A program made the translations under genes and the position numbers. DNA of 64,000 nt from Vibrio orientalis CIP 102891 = ATCC 33934 (lineage in GTDB: Bacteria > Pseudomonadota > Gammaproteobacteria > Enterobacterales > Vibrionaceae): the NCBI RefSeq assembly GCF_000176235.1, contig NZ_ACZV01000005.1, positions 2,294,001 to 2,358,000 on the forward strand, given 5' to 3'. Position 1 is the first letter of the stretch. Each line of letters starts with the position of its first letter. The notes under the pieces are model-generated. The model searched no databases. It was not told where the DNA came from and saw only the letters and a list, made by a program, of their open reading frames with translations. Positions 52,068-61,718 of this stretch are shown piece by piece.

Positions 52068-54269
52068 TCAACTGAGATCTTGTGGCTCGATGTCGAGTGT
52101 CCAACGCACTTTTTTTGCGTGCGGGAGCATTTGAATAACCGGCTTGGCACTTGAGAGTAACTTTTGCATCGTTGGACGACTTTGGGTCTGGAGCAATAAC
52201 TGCCAGCGGTACTTGCCTGCCCTTTTCGCCAGCGGTGCCGGGGTTGGACCTAGCACCTGACAAAAATCATCAAACAACGGATGGGCTTCCAAGGTATGGC
52301 GAACTTGGCGTAAAAACTCTTCCACCATTTCCGATTGATTCGCTTCAGCTCTGAACAGGGTTAAAAAGCTGTACGGCGGTAATTGTGCCAACTTCCTCTC
52401 TTGTAAGGCGGTGTCTGCGAAGTGGCGATAACTCTTAGTCAATAAAGCCTGTAATAAACTGTGCTCCGGATGGTGAGTTTGTAATACCACCTCGCCCGGC
52501 TTACTCGCACGGCCCGCTCGACCCGCTACCTGAATAAAGAGCTGGGCTAAACGTTCAGAGGCGCGAAAATCACTGCTGTAGAGTGAGCCATCAACATCAA
52601 GAAGTGCCACCAAGGTCACGTCCGGAAAGTGGTGGCCTTTGGCAAGCATCTGCGTACCAATCAATATCTGGTATTCACCGTTACGAATTGCCCCTAATGC
52701 ACTCTCTAAGCTACCTTTACGGCGCGTGCTATCACGGTCAATACGAATGGTTTTAAATTCAGGGAACAGCTCCGCCAACTGTTTTTCTAGCTGCTCGGTC
52801 CCAACACCAACCGTCACCAAATGCGTTGAACCACAACCTTGGCACTGGTGAATGATCGGCTGCTGAGAACCACAATGATGACAGCGAATCTCATTGCTGG
52901 ATTGATGGTAAGTGTAATAGGCATCACAGCGTTTACACTCGGCAATCCAACCACATTCATGGCACATCAAAGCGGGTGAGAAACCTCGACGATTGAGGAA
53001 TAGCATCACTTGATTACCCGCTTTAAGATGCTTGCGCATTTCGGCAATCAAGGGAGCAGATAGGCCACTTTCAAGATATAGGCCTTTCACATCGAGCACT
53101 TTATTGGTGGTCGGGGTCGCACTCCCCGCACGCGAAGAGAGCACTAAATGATGATACTTACCCGCTAACGCATTGTGCAGCGTCTCTAACGCTGGTGTTG
53201 CCGACCCCAATACTATTGGGATCTGCTCTTTATTCGCTCGCATCACTGCCACATCACGCGCATGGTAACGTAAGCTGTCTTGCTGCTTATACGAGGCGTC
53301 ATGCTCTTCATCGACGATAATGATGCCAAGGTTCGCAAAAGGGGTCAGCAGCGCAGAGCGAGTACCAATCACAATACCACTGGCATTATCACGGGCACTA
53401 AGCCAAGCATTGAGACGCTCGGTATCATTCAGCCCGGAGTGGATCACCTCAACAGGCACATCAAAGCGTTTTCTGAAGCGGTTAATGGTTTGTGGCGTTA
53501 AACCGATTTCAGGCACAAGAACCAAGGCTTGCTGCCCTTTTTCCAAAATCGGTTTAATTAAGTTCAAGTACACCTCGGTTTTACCCGATCCAGTGACCCC
53601 CTCAAGCAGGTAACAGCCGAACCCTTCCCCACTGTTAACCGTCGCAATCGCTATCGCTTGTTCTGAGTTGAGCTTAGGCTTGTCAACATTAGCTTCAACG
53701 TGTTGACGCCAATCTCGAATAACTGGTTTAGTTTCAACCGATTCAATCCAACCTTTTTCACTGAGTGACTTCAGCACCGAAGAGGAAACCTCTTCATCAA
53801 TAAACCGTTGATGAGGTAGCGCGCCCGCTTCAAGCATGTGCATCACCTTAGCTTGCTTAACCGCACGACCAAACCCCTGCATTAACTGATCACGTCCTGC
53901 TGAGGTCAGTTGCCACTCCACTAGCGTGGCGAAGTCCGCCGCTTTGCCTTTACGCAGTGCACTTGGCATCGCATTGAGTAGAGTGTCACCTAATGGATAT
54001 TGATAGAACTGGCTGCACCATAACAGTAAAGAGTAAAGCTTTTCAGGCCATACAGGTTGGCTATCGAGAACTTGCTTGATCGGTTTGAGCTTATCAAGAC
54101 TGAACTCAGATTCATTGGCAAACGCCGTGACAACACCCACTAACGTCTGGCGACCAAAAGGCACAGAAACACGGCCACCGATGATAGGAAATAGGTGACT
54201 AGGAATCTGGTAATCAAACTGTTTGTCGAGTGGTACGGGTAGCGCAACTCGGGCTATCAAAGGTCGCAT
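52068..54269 (-). CDS. priA: Primosomal replication-restart helicase PriA
   Basis: PriA recognises stalled forks and reloads the replisome. The 733-residue protein has an N-terminal 3'-DNA-binding domain (PFGRQTLVGVV). Walker A is GVTGSGKTE and the DEAH-type box is IIVDEEHDASYKQ. A zinc domain has four CxxC pairs (CHECGWIAECKRC to CQGC), and helicase motifs V-VI are in GTQMLAKGHHFPD and QVAGRAGRA. It is divergent from rpmE with a 277-bp gap, as in E. coli. Confidence 0.96.
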   Translation of the reverse strand: MRPLIARVALPVPLDKQFDYQIPSHLFPIIGGRVSVPFGRQTLVGVVTAFANESEFSLDKLKPIKQVLDSQPVWPEKLYSLLLWCSQFYQYPLGDTLLNAMPSALRKGKAADFATLVEWQLTSAGRDQLMQGFGRAVKQAKVMHMLEAGALPHQRFIDEEVSSSVLKSLSEKGWIESVETKPVIRDWRQHVEANVDKPKLNSEQAIAIATVNSGEGFGCYLLEGVTGSGKTEVYLNLIKPILEKGQQALVLVPEIGLTPQTINRFRKRFDVPVEVIHSGLNDTERLNAWLSARDNASGIVIGTRSALLTPFANLGIIIVDEEHDASYKQQDSLRYHARDVAVMRANKEQIPIVLGSATPALETLHNALAGKYHHLVLSSRAGSATPTTNKVLDVKGLYLESGLSAPLIAEMRKHLKAGNQVMLFLNRRGFSPALMCHECGWIAECKRCDAYYTYHQSSNEIRCHHCGSQQPIIHQCQGCGSTHLVTVGVGTEQLEKQLAELFPEFKTIRIDRDSTRRKGSLESALGAIRNGEYQILIGTQMLAKGHHFPDVTLVALLDVDGSLYSSDFRASERLAQLFIQVAGRAGRASKPGEVVLQTHHPEHSLLQALLTKSYRHFADTALQERKLAQLPPYSFLTLFRAEANQSEMVEEFLRQVRHTLEAHPLFDDFCQVLGPTPAPLAKRAGKYRWQLLLQTQSRPTMQKLLSSAKPVIQMLPHAKKVRWTLDIEPQDLS

Positions 54270-54496
54270 TGTTTGATAAAAAGCTCGTTGGAAGGAATCG
54301 GTAATTAGTCTAAGGGAAAAGCCTTGCAGTGGAAAGAGAGGCTGAATAGTCAGCCAAAAACAATAATGGCTAAAAAAGTAGCAAGTTTCTCTTCAAACTG
54401 GTTGATCCTAGCTCACGTATTCATTACTATATCGCGCCTTAGGATATGGCTCGCCTTAGTGTAGCGGTATCTAAGTTATTTTTTTCACTACGTGTG

Positions 54497-54525
54497 GTGT
54501 CCGGCTTAGATTCGGATAGCGACAC
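54497..54525 (+). promoter_or_regulatory. Possible L31 leader hairpin before rpmE
   Basis: GTGTC (54497-54501) and GACAC (54521-54525) can close a stem around CGGCTTAGATTCGGATAGC, 21 bp before the rpmE start. Autogenous control of bL31 through its leader is known in gammaproteobacteria. The match to the known leader fold was not tested. Confidence 0.35.
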
Positions 54526-54546
54526 GGCCTAATTTGAGGTTATCCC

Positions 54547-54765
54547 ATGAAAACTGGTATCCACCCAGAATACAAAGCTGTTAAAGCAACTTGTTCTTGT
54601 GGCAACTCTTTTGAGTTCAACTCAACTCTAGCTAAAGAGTCTATCCACCTAGACGTATGTGACAAATGTCACCCATTCTACACTGGTAAGCAACGTATCG
54701 TAGATACAGGCGGCCGTGTTGATCGCTTTAACAAGCGTTTCGGTGCTCTTTCAAGCAAGAAGTAA
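54547..54765 (+). CDS. rpmE: 50S ribosomal protein bL31 (zinc-binding type)
   Basis: bL31 bridges the two ribosomal subunits. The 72-residue protein keeps four cysteines (16, 18, 38 and 41, in CSC and CDKC), the zinc-binding form that also serves as a zinc store; the zinc-free paralogue (ykgM type) is not in this window. GAGG lies before the ATG. A clear terminator follows, so it is monocistronic. Confidence 0.97.
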   Translation: MKTGIHPEYKAVKATCSCGNSFEFNSTLAKESIHLDVCDKCHPFYTGKQRIVDTGGRVDRFNKRFGALSSKK

Positions 54766-54782
54766 TTTCTTCGACTTGATTG

Positions 54783-54813
54783 AAAAAAAGGACGCTCAGG
54801 CGTCCTTTTTTGT
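54783..54813 (+). terminator. Terminator of rpmE
   Basis: AAGGACGC and GCGTCCTT form the stem around TCAG, and six T follow. Confidence 0.92.
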
Positions 54814-55021
54814 TATCTGCCACCAGCCAAATTGCCATTTCTCAGAGTAATCTATTACTAAATTTTAGGTTCGCTAGCCATATCTCTATTCATCTGGTCT
54901 TATCTCCAGTCATTTACCGCATTTTATTGCTTTAGCTCGCATTCTGACCTATGCAGCTTGACTTAGTTACTCTAAAATGGATTTCCCCATTATTTATAAT
55001 TATTAACGAGTACCTACACCC

Positions 55022-56299
55022 ATGTCAGACGACAATCGCCAAGAATTATCCCCAGAAGAACAATTCCGCCAACAAGCACTGGACTATCATGCTTACCCTA
55101 CTCCAGGCAAAATCGCTGTCGCACTAACGACTCCAGCTGAAACAGCAAAAGATCTTGCACTAGCATACAGCCCTGGCGTGGCAGAACCTGTACGTGAAAT
55201 CGCGCAAAACGCCGATAACGTTTACAAGTACACTTCGAAAGGAAATATGGTTGCGGTTATCTCGAACGGCACTGCAATTCTTGGCTTAGGTAACTTAGGT
55301 CCTCTAGCGTCAAAACCGGTAATGGAAGGTAAATCACTTCTGTTCAAACGTTTTGCAGGTCTAGACTCGATTGATATTGAAGTAAAACACCGCACGATTG
55401 AAGAGTTTGTTGATACCGTGGCAAACATCGCCGACACCTTTGGCGGTATTAACCTTGAAGACATCAAAGCACCTGATTGTTTTGAAATTGAAAAGCAGCT
55501 GATTGAACGTTGTGATGTACCTGTGTTCCACGATGATCAACACGGTACCGCCATTGTAACGGCTGCAGGTATGCTTAATGCGATTGAGCTGCAAGGTAAA
55601 AAACTAGAAGAAGCGACAATTGTGTGTCTGGGTGCTGGCGCCGCTGCTGTCGCGTGTATGGAGCTACTGATCAAATGTGGCGCAATGCGCGAAAAGATCT
55701 ATATGCTTGACCGTAAGGGTGTAATTCATACTCGCCGTGACGATCTCAACGAATACAAACAACTATTCGCCAACAATACAGACAAGCGCACACTAGAAGA
55801 TGTGATTGAAGGGGCGGATCTGTTCTTGGGTGTATCTGGTCCTAACCTATTGTCACCAGAAGCACTAAAGCTGATGGCAGACAAACCAGTGGTATTTGCG
55901 TGTTCGAACCCAGATCCAGAGATCAAGCCAGAGCTCGCTTACGAGGTACGTGACGATCTGATTATGGGTACTGGTCGCAGTGACTACCCTAACCAGGTAA
56001 ACAACGTGTTATGTTTCCCATTTATCTTCCGTGGCGCTTTAGACGTTCGCGCAAGTGAAATTAACGATGAAATGAAGCTGGCCGCCGTTGATGCGATTCG
56101 TCAGTTAGCAAAAGAAGAAGTGCCTGCAGAAGTACTGATTGCAGCAGGTGTTGATGCGCTTTCATTCGGCCCGGGTTACATCATTCCAAAACCAATGGAT
56201 TCTCGCTTACTACCTCGCGTAGCCAAAGCGGTAGCTCAAGCTGCTGTTGACTCAGGTGTTGCTCGTATAGAAATGCCAGAAAACTACATGGCAAACTAA
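55022..56299 (+). CDS. Malic enzyme (malate dehydrogenase, oxaloacetate-decarboxylating)
   Basis: This enzyme oxidatively decarboxylates malate to pyruvate, giving NAD(P)H. The 425-residue protein is the short form. The malic domain holds AYSPGVAEPVREI, VKHRTIEEF (catalytic region) and INLEDIKAPDCFEIE (metal site). The nucleotide domain has LGAGAAAVACMEL and FACSNPDPEI. It lacks the phosphotransacetylase-like C-terminal domain that makes E. coli MaeB 759 residues long. NADP versus NAD preference cannot be fixed by eye. It is followed by a bidirectional terminator shared with metJ. Confidence 0.93.
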   Translation: MSDDNRQELSPEEQFRQQALDYHAYPTPGKIAVALTTPAETAKDLALAYSPGVAEPVREIAQNADNVYKYTSKGNMVAVISNGTAILGLGNLGPLASKPVMEGKSLLFKRFAGLDSIDIEVKHRTIEEFVDTVANIADTFGGINLEDIKAPDCFEIEKQLIERCDVPVFHDDQHGTAIVTAAGMLNAIELQGKKLEEATIVCLGAGAAAVACMELLIKCGAMREKIYMLDRKGVIHTRRDDLNEYKQLFANNTDKRTLEDVIEGADLFLGVSGPNLLSPEALKLMADKPVVFACSNPDPEIKPELAYEVRDDLIMGTGRSDYPNQVNNVLCFPFIFRGALDVRASEINDEMKLAAVDAIRQLAKEEVPAEVLIAAGVDALSFGPGYIIPKPMDSRLLPRVAKAVAQAAVDSGVARIEMPENYMAN

Positions 56300-56320
56300 T
56301 CAGTTTAAATCACAAACAAT

Positions 56321-56357
56321 AAAAAACCGCTCTCCAATGGAGAGCGGTTTTTTTGTA
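56321..56357. terminator. Bidirectional terminator between the malic-enzyme gene and metJ
   Basis: AACCGCTCTCC and GGAGAGCGGTT form the stem around AAT, with A- and T-runs on the two sides. Confidence 0.92.
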
Positions 56358-56407
56358 TCTATTCAGTATTGGCTCACAGCGAAAAACTAAGGTGCTTGTG
56401 GTTTTTA

Positions 56408-56728
56408 TTATTCTTCGTCAAACGCTTCAAATTCAATACCCATCTCTGTCATTAGTTTTTTCACTTCTGCAGGAATATCGTCTGGGCGATCTTTACGTAA
56501 GTCTTCATCCGTCGGCAATGGTTGGCCTGTATAAGCATGGAGAAATGCTTCACACAATAGCTCGCTATTGGTTGCGTGGCGGAGGTTATTAATCTGACGA
56601 CGCGTACGCTCATCAGTCAATACCTTCAATACTTTCAATGGAATAGAAACGGTAATCTTCTTTACTTGTTCGCTTTTCTTTCCATGTTCAGCATATGGGC
56701 TTATATATTCGCCATTCCAATCTGCCAT
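56408..56728 (-). CDS. metJ: Methionine repressor MetJ
   Basis: MetJ is a ribbon-helix-helix dimer that binds tandem 8-bp met boxes with S-adenosylmethionine as co-repressor. From the ATG at 56728 it has 106 residues (E. coli 105), starting MADWNGEYISPYAEHGKKSEQ. The DNA-contacting strand is KKITVSIPLKVLKVL. An upstream in-frame extension of 15 residues is not used; AGG lies 6 bp before the chosen ATG. It is divergent from metB across a met-box cluster. Confidence 0.96.
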   Translation of the reverse strand: MADWNGEYISPYAEHGKKSEQVKKITVSIPLKVLKVLTDERTRRQINNLRHATNSELLCEAFLHAYTGQPLPTDEDLRKDRPDDIPAEVKKLMTEMGIEFEAFDEE

Positions 56729-56801
56729 TGCGCACCTTTTGTAAATATTTATGTTTGAAATTAGAAAGCGCAATTTTAGCGGGATTTATGGCCATAAGCA
56801 A

Positions 56802-56825
56802 AGACATATAGACGTCTAGAAGTAT
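56802..56825. promoter_or_regulatory. Three tandem met boxes between metJ and metB
   Basis: AGACATAT-AGACGTCT-AGAAGTAT: the middle box is the exact consensus and the flanking boxes match at six and five of eight positions. MetJ bound here can act on both divergent units. Confidence 0.9.
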
Positions 56826-56947
56826 TGACGGCCACAAAAATGACAAGTAAAGTGAACAGATATGGGATTGGAATAACATATATCTAACAACCAACAGGTA
56901 TAGCGTATTCCCTACTAGAAGTCACTAAAGTTCGAAAGGAAACACTT

Positions 56948-58114
56948 ATGAGCACCCGCAAACCAGCCACAATCGCGGTACGTACTGGTATCGAGTCTGA
57001 CACTCAGCATCACGCAGTTGTTCCACCAATCTACCTATCGACCAACTATGGCTTCCCTGCATTTGGCGAAGTACCAAAGTACGACTATACCCGCTCAGGG
57101 AACCCTAACCGTGGTTTGCTTGAAACGGCTCTGTTCGAGTTAGAATCCGGTAAAGGCGCTGTCGTCACTAACTGTGGTACCTCAGCACTTAATCTTTGGG
57201 TATCCGCCTTCCTAGGCCCAGACGACCTTATCGTGGCACCACATGACTGTTACGGCGGTACTTACCGTCTATTCAACACTCGCGCTAATAAAGGTGATTT
57301 TAAAGTCGAGTTTGTTGATCAGTCCGATCAGCAAGCATTGGCAGCCGCTATCGCCAAAAAGCCCAAATTAATTCTACTAGAAACACCATCAAACCCACTT
57401 GTGCGCGTGGTCGACATTGCAGAGGTGTGTGAACAGGCTAAGCAAGTCGGCGCTCTTGTCGCTGTCGACAATACCTTTTTGACACCTGTGTTCCAAAAGC
57501 CTTTAGAGCTTGGGGCTGACTTTGTTATTCACTCAACAACGAAATATATCAACGGCCATTCAGACGTTATTGGCGGCGTTGTGATCACCAAAACAGAACA
57601 GCACGCTGAAGAGCTGGCTTGGTGGGGTAACTGCATTGGCGCGACCGGCACACCGTTTGATAGCTACATGACGCTACGCGGTATTCGTACGTTAGGCGCG
57701 CGTATGAAAGTGCACGAGGAAAGCTCAAGTAAGATCTTAGACTACCTACAAACTCAAGAGTTAGTTGGTCGCATCTATCACCCTAGCTTACCGGATCACC
57801 CAGGTCACGAGATTGCCAAGAAGCAGCAGTCTGGTTTTGGCTCAATGTTAAGTTTTGAGTTTGCTGGTAGCTTTGAACAGCTGAAATACTTTGTTGGCGA
57901 GCTGGCGCTATTCTCACTCGCCGAGTCACTTGGTGGTGTAGAAAGCCTAATTTGTCACCCTGCCTCTATGACGCACCGAGCAATGGGTGAAGAAGCACTT
58001 GCCGAAGCGGGGGTATCACAACAACTGCTTCGCTTGTCAGTCGGTTTAGAGGATGCTGATGACTTAATTGAAGACCTTCAGCAAGCATTTACTAAAGCTA
58101 AGGAGGCATTCTAA
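56948..58114 (+). CDS. metB: Cystathionine gamma-synthase
   Basis: MetB joins O-succinylhomoserine and cysteine to cystathionine, using PLP. In its 388 residues, the PLP lysine is Lys199 in HSTTKYINGHSDV. YTRSGNPNR binds the cofactor phosphate, and LAESLGGVESLICHPASMTH is the substrate region. The stop overlaps the metL start (TAATG), so metBL is one coupled operon, as in E. coli. Confidence 0.96.
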   Translation: MSTRKPATIAVRTGIESDTQHHAVVPPIYLSTNYGFPAFGEVPKYDYTRSGNPNRGLLETALFELESGKGAVVTNCGTSALNLWVSAFLGPDDLIVAPHDCYGGTYRLFNTRANKGDFKVEFVDQSDQQALAAAIAKKPKLILLETPSNPLVRVVDIAEVCEQAKQVGALVAVDNTFLTPVFQKPLELGADFVIHSTTKYINGHSDVIGGVVITKTEQHAEELAWWGNCIGATGTPFDSYMTLRGIRTLGARMKVHEESSSKILDYLQTQELVGRIYHPSLPDHPGHEIAKKQQSGFGSMLSFEFAGSFEQLKYFVGELALFSLAESLGGVESLICHPASMTHRAMGEEALAEAGVSQQLLRLSVGLEDADDLIEDLQQAFTKAKEAF

Positions 58115-60525
58115 TGTCTATCGAGCGTCAGCTACATAAATTTGGTGGTAGCAGCTTAGCAGACCCAGAATGCTACCGTCGTGTGGTGGGGATACTCAAA
58201 GAATACTCAAAGCCTGACGACCTGATTGTGGTATCCGCCGCAGGAAAAACCACTAACCGTCTAATCGCCTTTTTAGACGCACTGAGTAAAGATGGCCGCC
58301 TTGCCCATGAAGAGCTGCAAAGCCTACGTCAATTTCAAGTAGAGTTAGTTGAAGAACTGCTAAGCGAAGAAGCACGTGAGCCACTGCTAGCAACACTACG
58401 TGATGAATTTAGTACCCTTGGCGAACTCACCTACCCGCTAACCGAAGCCGAAAAGGCAGCGGTTCTCGGTCACGGTGAAATGTGGTCATCTCGCTTACTC
58501 TCTGCACTGCTTAATCAAAACGAATTGCCAGCCGTGGCCCAAGATGCACGTGCATTTCTTCGTGCAGAAGCAGGCACTCAACCAGAAGTTGAATTTGGCA
58601 CTTCTTACCCATTGATTAAAGAAGTTCTCGCACAGCATTCTCATCATCGTATCGTCATTACTGGCTTTATGGCTCAAGACAGCCAAGGCCATACCGTACT
58701 GCTTGGCCGTAACGGCTCTGATTACTCGGCAACGGTTATCGGCGCATTAGCGGAAACAAGCCGAGTAACGATTTGGAGCGATGTCGCGGGCGTTTACAGT
58801 GCTGACCCACGTTTAGTCTCTGACGCTTGTCTGCTGCCCCTACTGCGTTTAGATGAAGCCAGTGAGCTGGCCCGCCTTGCGGCTCCAGTTTTACACAGTC
58901 GTACATTACAACCAGTGGCGCAAAGCACCATGGATCTGCACCTACGTTGCAGCTACCAGCCAGAATCTGGTTCAACCCGTATTGAACGTGTGTTGGCATC
59001 TGGCCGCGGAGCCAAAATCATTTCTTCACTTGATGAAGTACTCCTAATCGAGCTTAACTTTGCCTCTGGTCATGACTTCCAACGCGTCGAAAATGAGGTA
59101 CTAACCAGCCTTAAGCGCGCACAGCTTGAGCCTCTCACTTATGAGTCTCAGCCCGACCAGCAATGTCTGCGTTTAGCCTATACCGCAGAGATCGCAGGTG
59201 GTGCACTAGAATATTTACAAGATGCCGCAATTGAAGCCGAGATCAAGCTCAAAGAAGGCTACTCAATGGTCGCTGCCGTTGGCGCAGGCGTAACAACCAA
59301 TGCCAATCATTGCTACGGTTTCTATCAGCAGCTAAAGAATGCACCAATTGAGTTTATCTCCGAATCATTATCTCGCTTAAGCTTAGTGGCGGTGCTGCGT
59401 ACTACGGATACGAATCCTCTAGTTAAATCAATTCATAGCCAACTGTTCCAAGCGCAAAAGCGGGTTGCCATCGCTCTGTGTGGCAAAGGTAATATTGGCT
59501 CTAGCTGGATCAACCTGTTTATCGAGCAAAAAAATGAGCTTGAGAAGCGCCACGGCATGAATTTCGAACTGGTCGCGGTTGTCGATAGCCAAACCTATTG
59601 GTTCGATGATAAAGGCATTGATGCCAGCAAAGTGTCGGCGCATTTTGATGAAGAGTCGATGAGTCACGAGGGGAGTAATTGGATCGAACGGTTAGGTGCG
59701 ATACAAGGCTATGATGACGTTGTTGTTCTGGATGTGACCGCAAGCCAAATTCTAGCGGGCCGCTACCTTGAAATTGCCGAGCAAGGTATGCACTTAATAT
59801 CGGCCAACAAAGTCGCAGGATCAGCTTCAAGTGAGTACTACCATCAAGTACAAGATGCATTTGCGAAAATCAACCGTCACTGGTTATACAATGCTACTGT
59901 TGGTGCTGGACTACCAATCAACCATACCGTGCGTGATCTGCGCGAAAGTGGTGATGACATTATCGCACTTTCAGGCATCTTCTCAGGAACACTCTCATGG
60001 CTATTCCAGCAATATGACGGCACGATTCCATTTGCAGAGTTGGTCGACTTAGCATGGCAACAAGGCCTGACTGAACCAGATCCACGCAGTGACCTAGATG
60101 GGTCGGACGTAATGCGTAAGCTGGTAATATTAGCGCGTGAATCTGGCCTATCGTTAGAACCTGAATCGGTCAAAGTAGAAAGCTTAGTTCCTGCAGAGCT
60201 TGCCGATGTATCTTTAGATGAGTTCTTAGATAAAAGCCAAATACTAAGCGAGCTACTCGCAGAGCGCCTAGAAAAGGCTCAGCGCGATGATAAGGTCCTA
60301 AGGTATGTCGCACGTTTAGAAAAGAATGGAACAGCTACAGTCGGCGTAGAGGCGCTAAATAAAGAGCACGCATTAGCCAATCTCTTACCATGTGACAACA
60401 TCTTCGCGATAGAGAGTAAGTGGTACAAAGATAACCCATTGGTCATTCGTGGCCCTGGTGCTGGCAGAGAAGTCACCGCAGGGGCAATTCAGTCGGATCT
60501 CAATCTCCTTTCTAGCTTACTTTAA
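58114..60525 (+). CDS. metL: Bifunctional aspartokinase II / homoserine dehydrogenase II
   Basis: MetL phosphorylates aspartate and reduces aspartate semialdehyde to homoserine, feeding methionine synthesis. Residues 1-285 form the kinase, with KFGGSSLAD at the start and LLGRNGSDYSATVIGA. A linker with degenerate ACT domains covers about 300-445. The homoserine dehydrogenase starts near 455 with the NAD motif ALCGKGNIGSSW and holds SANKVAGSAS and GLTEPDPRSDLDG. The total of 803 residues is close to E. coli MetL (810). A hairpin without a T-run follows the stop. Confidence 0.96.
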   Translation: MSIERQLHKFGGSSLADPECYRRVVGILKEYSKPDDLIVVSAAGKTTNRLIAFLDALSKDGRLAHEELQSLRQFQVELVEELLSEEAREPLLATLRDEFSTLGELTYPLTEAEKAAVLGHGEMWSSRLLSALLNQNELPAVAQDARAFLRAEAGTQPEVEFGTSYPLIKEVLAQHSHHRIVITGFMAQDSQGHTVLLGRNGSDYSATVIGALAETSRVTIWSDVAGVYSADPRLVSDACLLPLLRLDEASELARLAAPVLHSRTLQPVAQSTMDLHLRCSYQPESGSTRIERVLASGRGAKIISSLDEVLLIELNFASGHDFQRVENEVLTSLKRAQLEPLTYESQPDQQCLRLAYTAEIAGGALEYLQDAAIEAEIKLKEGYSMVAAVGAGVTTNANHCYGFYQQLKNAPIEFISESLSRLSLVAVLRTTDTNPLVKSIHSQLFQAQKRVAIALCGKGNIGSSWINLFIEQKNELEKRHGMNFELVAVVDSQTYWFDDKGIDASKVSAHFDEESMSHEGSNWIERLGAIQGYDDVVVLDVTASQILAGRYLEIAEQGMHLISANKVAGSASSEYYHQVQDAFAKINRHWLYNATVGAGLPINHTVRDLRESGDDIIALSGIFSGTLSWLFQQYDGTIPFAELVDLAWQQGLTEPDPRSDLDGSDVMRKLVILARESGLSLEPESVKVESLVPAELADVSLDEFLDKSQILSELLAERLEKAQRDDKVLRYVARLEKNGTATVGVEALNKEHALANLLPCDNIFAIESKWYKDNPLVIRGPGAGREVTAGAIQSDLNLLSSLL

Positions 60526-60531
60526 GCAAAA

Positions 60532-60555
60532 TAGGCGCAGTCATCACTGCGCCTA
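60532..60555 (+). terminator. Hairpin after metL (weak terminator)
   Basis: TAGGCGCAG and CTGCGCCTA pair around TCATCA 6 bp after the metL stop. The following bases (ATACTCTTCCTC) are only partly T-rich. Confidence 0.55.
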
Positions 60556-60673
60556 ATACTCTTCCTCTCTCATCATGAATCGATTTCAACTCAACTTGAA
60601 CTTCACTCATAATTAACTTGAGAAAAATTCATAATCGTACGGTTGACATTAAATCGTATTCAATACATTCTGT

Positions 60674-60697
60674 AGACATATAGACGTCTAAACGTCG
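60674..60697 (+). promoter_or_regulatory. Three tandem met boxes upstream of metF
   Basis: AGACATAT-AGACGTCT-AAACGTCG. The first 16 bases are identical to those at 56802-56817 upstream of metJ and metB. They lie 47 bp before the metF start and should bind MetJ. Confidence 0.9.
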
Positions 60698-60744
60698 ATT
60701 TGGATTTTTGAGTTTTTGGCACTGATGGCCACAGGGAGAGTAAG

Positions 60745-61635
60745 ATGGGATACACACACGCCAGTCATATTGACGCTTTAAATCAGAATATCGCTGAACT
60801 GTCTGACAATATCAATGTGTCATTTGAGTTTTTTCCACCAAGCAGTGAAAAAATGGAAGAGACTCTATGGAATTCAGTACACCGCTTAAAAACTCTCAAA
60901 CCTAAATTTGTTTCTGTTACTTACGGCGCAAATTCAGGTGAGCGCGACAGAACTCATTCAATCATCAAAGAAATCAAAGATCAAACAGGTCTAGTAGCAG
61001 CACCGCACCTAACCTGTATTGACGCTTCACGCGAAGAGCTTATCCAGATTGCTGACGATTACTGGGCAAATGGCATCCAAAGCATTGTGGCTCTGCGTGG
61101 TGATATTCCACCGGGTGGCGGCGCGCCTGAAATGTATGCATCTGACCTAGTGACACTATTGAAAGAACGCCATGATTTTGATATTTCCGTTGCGGCTTTC
61201 CCAGAAGTCCACCCTGAAGCAAAGAGTGCTCAAGCAGACCTGCTAAACCTAAAACGTAAAGTGGACGCTGGTGCTAACCGCGCCATCACTCAATTCTTCT
61301 TCGATGTTGAAAGCTACCTACGCTTCCGTGACCGCAGTGTTGCTGCAGGCATCGATGTAGAAATCGTCCCGGGCATCCTACCTGTTTCGAACTTTAAGCA
61401 AGCGTCACGTTTCGCTGCAATGAACAATGTAAAAGTACCTGGCTGGATGGCGCAACAATTTGAAGGGCTGGATGATGATCCAACGACCCGCCAGCTAGTG
61501 GGTGCTAGCCAAGCAATCGATATGGTAAGAACACTAAGCCGTGAAGGAGTCAAAGACTTCCACTTCTATACTCTAAACCGCGCAGAGATGACTTACGCAT
61601 TATGTCATACACTGGGGGTTCGCCCTCAAGGCTAA
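60745..61635 (+). CDS. metF: 5,10-Methylenetetrahydrofolate reductase
   Basis: MetF reduces methylene-THF to 5-methyl-THF for homocysteine methylation, using FAD and NADH. It is a 296-residue TIM barrel. The active-site Glu is in VSFEFFPPSSEKMEETLW, and FVSVTYGANSGERDRT and ALRGDIPPGGG bind FAD. Length equals E. coli MetF. AGGGAGAG precedes the ATG. It has its own met-box promoter, 220 bp after metL. Confidence 0.97.
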   Translation: MGYTHASHIDALNQNIAELSDNINVSFEFFPPSSEKMEETLWNSVHRLKTLKPKFVSVTYGANSGERDRTHSIIKEIKDQTGLVAAPHLTCIDASREELIQIADDYWANGIQSIVALRGDIPPGGGAPEMYASDLVTLLKERHDFDISVAAFPEVHPEAKSAQADLLNLKRKVDAGANRAITQFFFDVESYLRFRDRSVAAGIDVEIVPGILPVSNFKQASRFAAMNNVKVPGWMAQQFEGLDDDPTTRQLVGASQAIDMVRTLSREGVKDFHFYTLNRAEMTYALCHTLGVRPQG

Positions 61636-61663
61636 GCTAAGCCTCAAAAAATCCCACTCAAAA

Positions 61664-61695
61664 CAAAAAGGCCGAACATTACGTTCGGCCTTTTC
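61664..61695. terminator. Bidirectional terminator between metF and zapB
   Basis: AAAAGGCCGAAC and GTTCGGCCTTTT pair around ATTAC. Confidence 0.9.
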
Positions 61696-61718
61696 GATCT
61701 ACTCAAGTAAAGTATCAA

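Noticed and set aside
55022..56299. Malic enzyme truncated relative to MaeB
   Set aside because: Short malic enzymes without the phosphotransacetylase-like domain are a normal family form, and the frame ends cleanly before a terminator.
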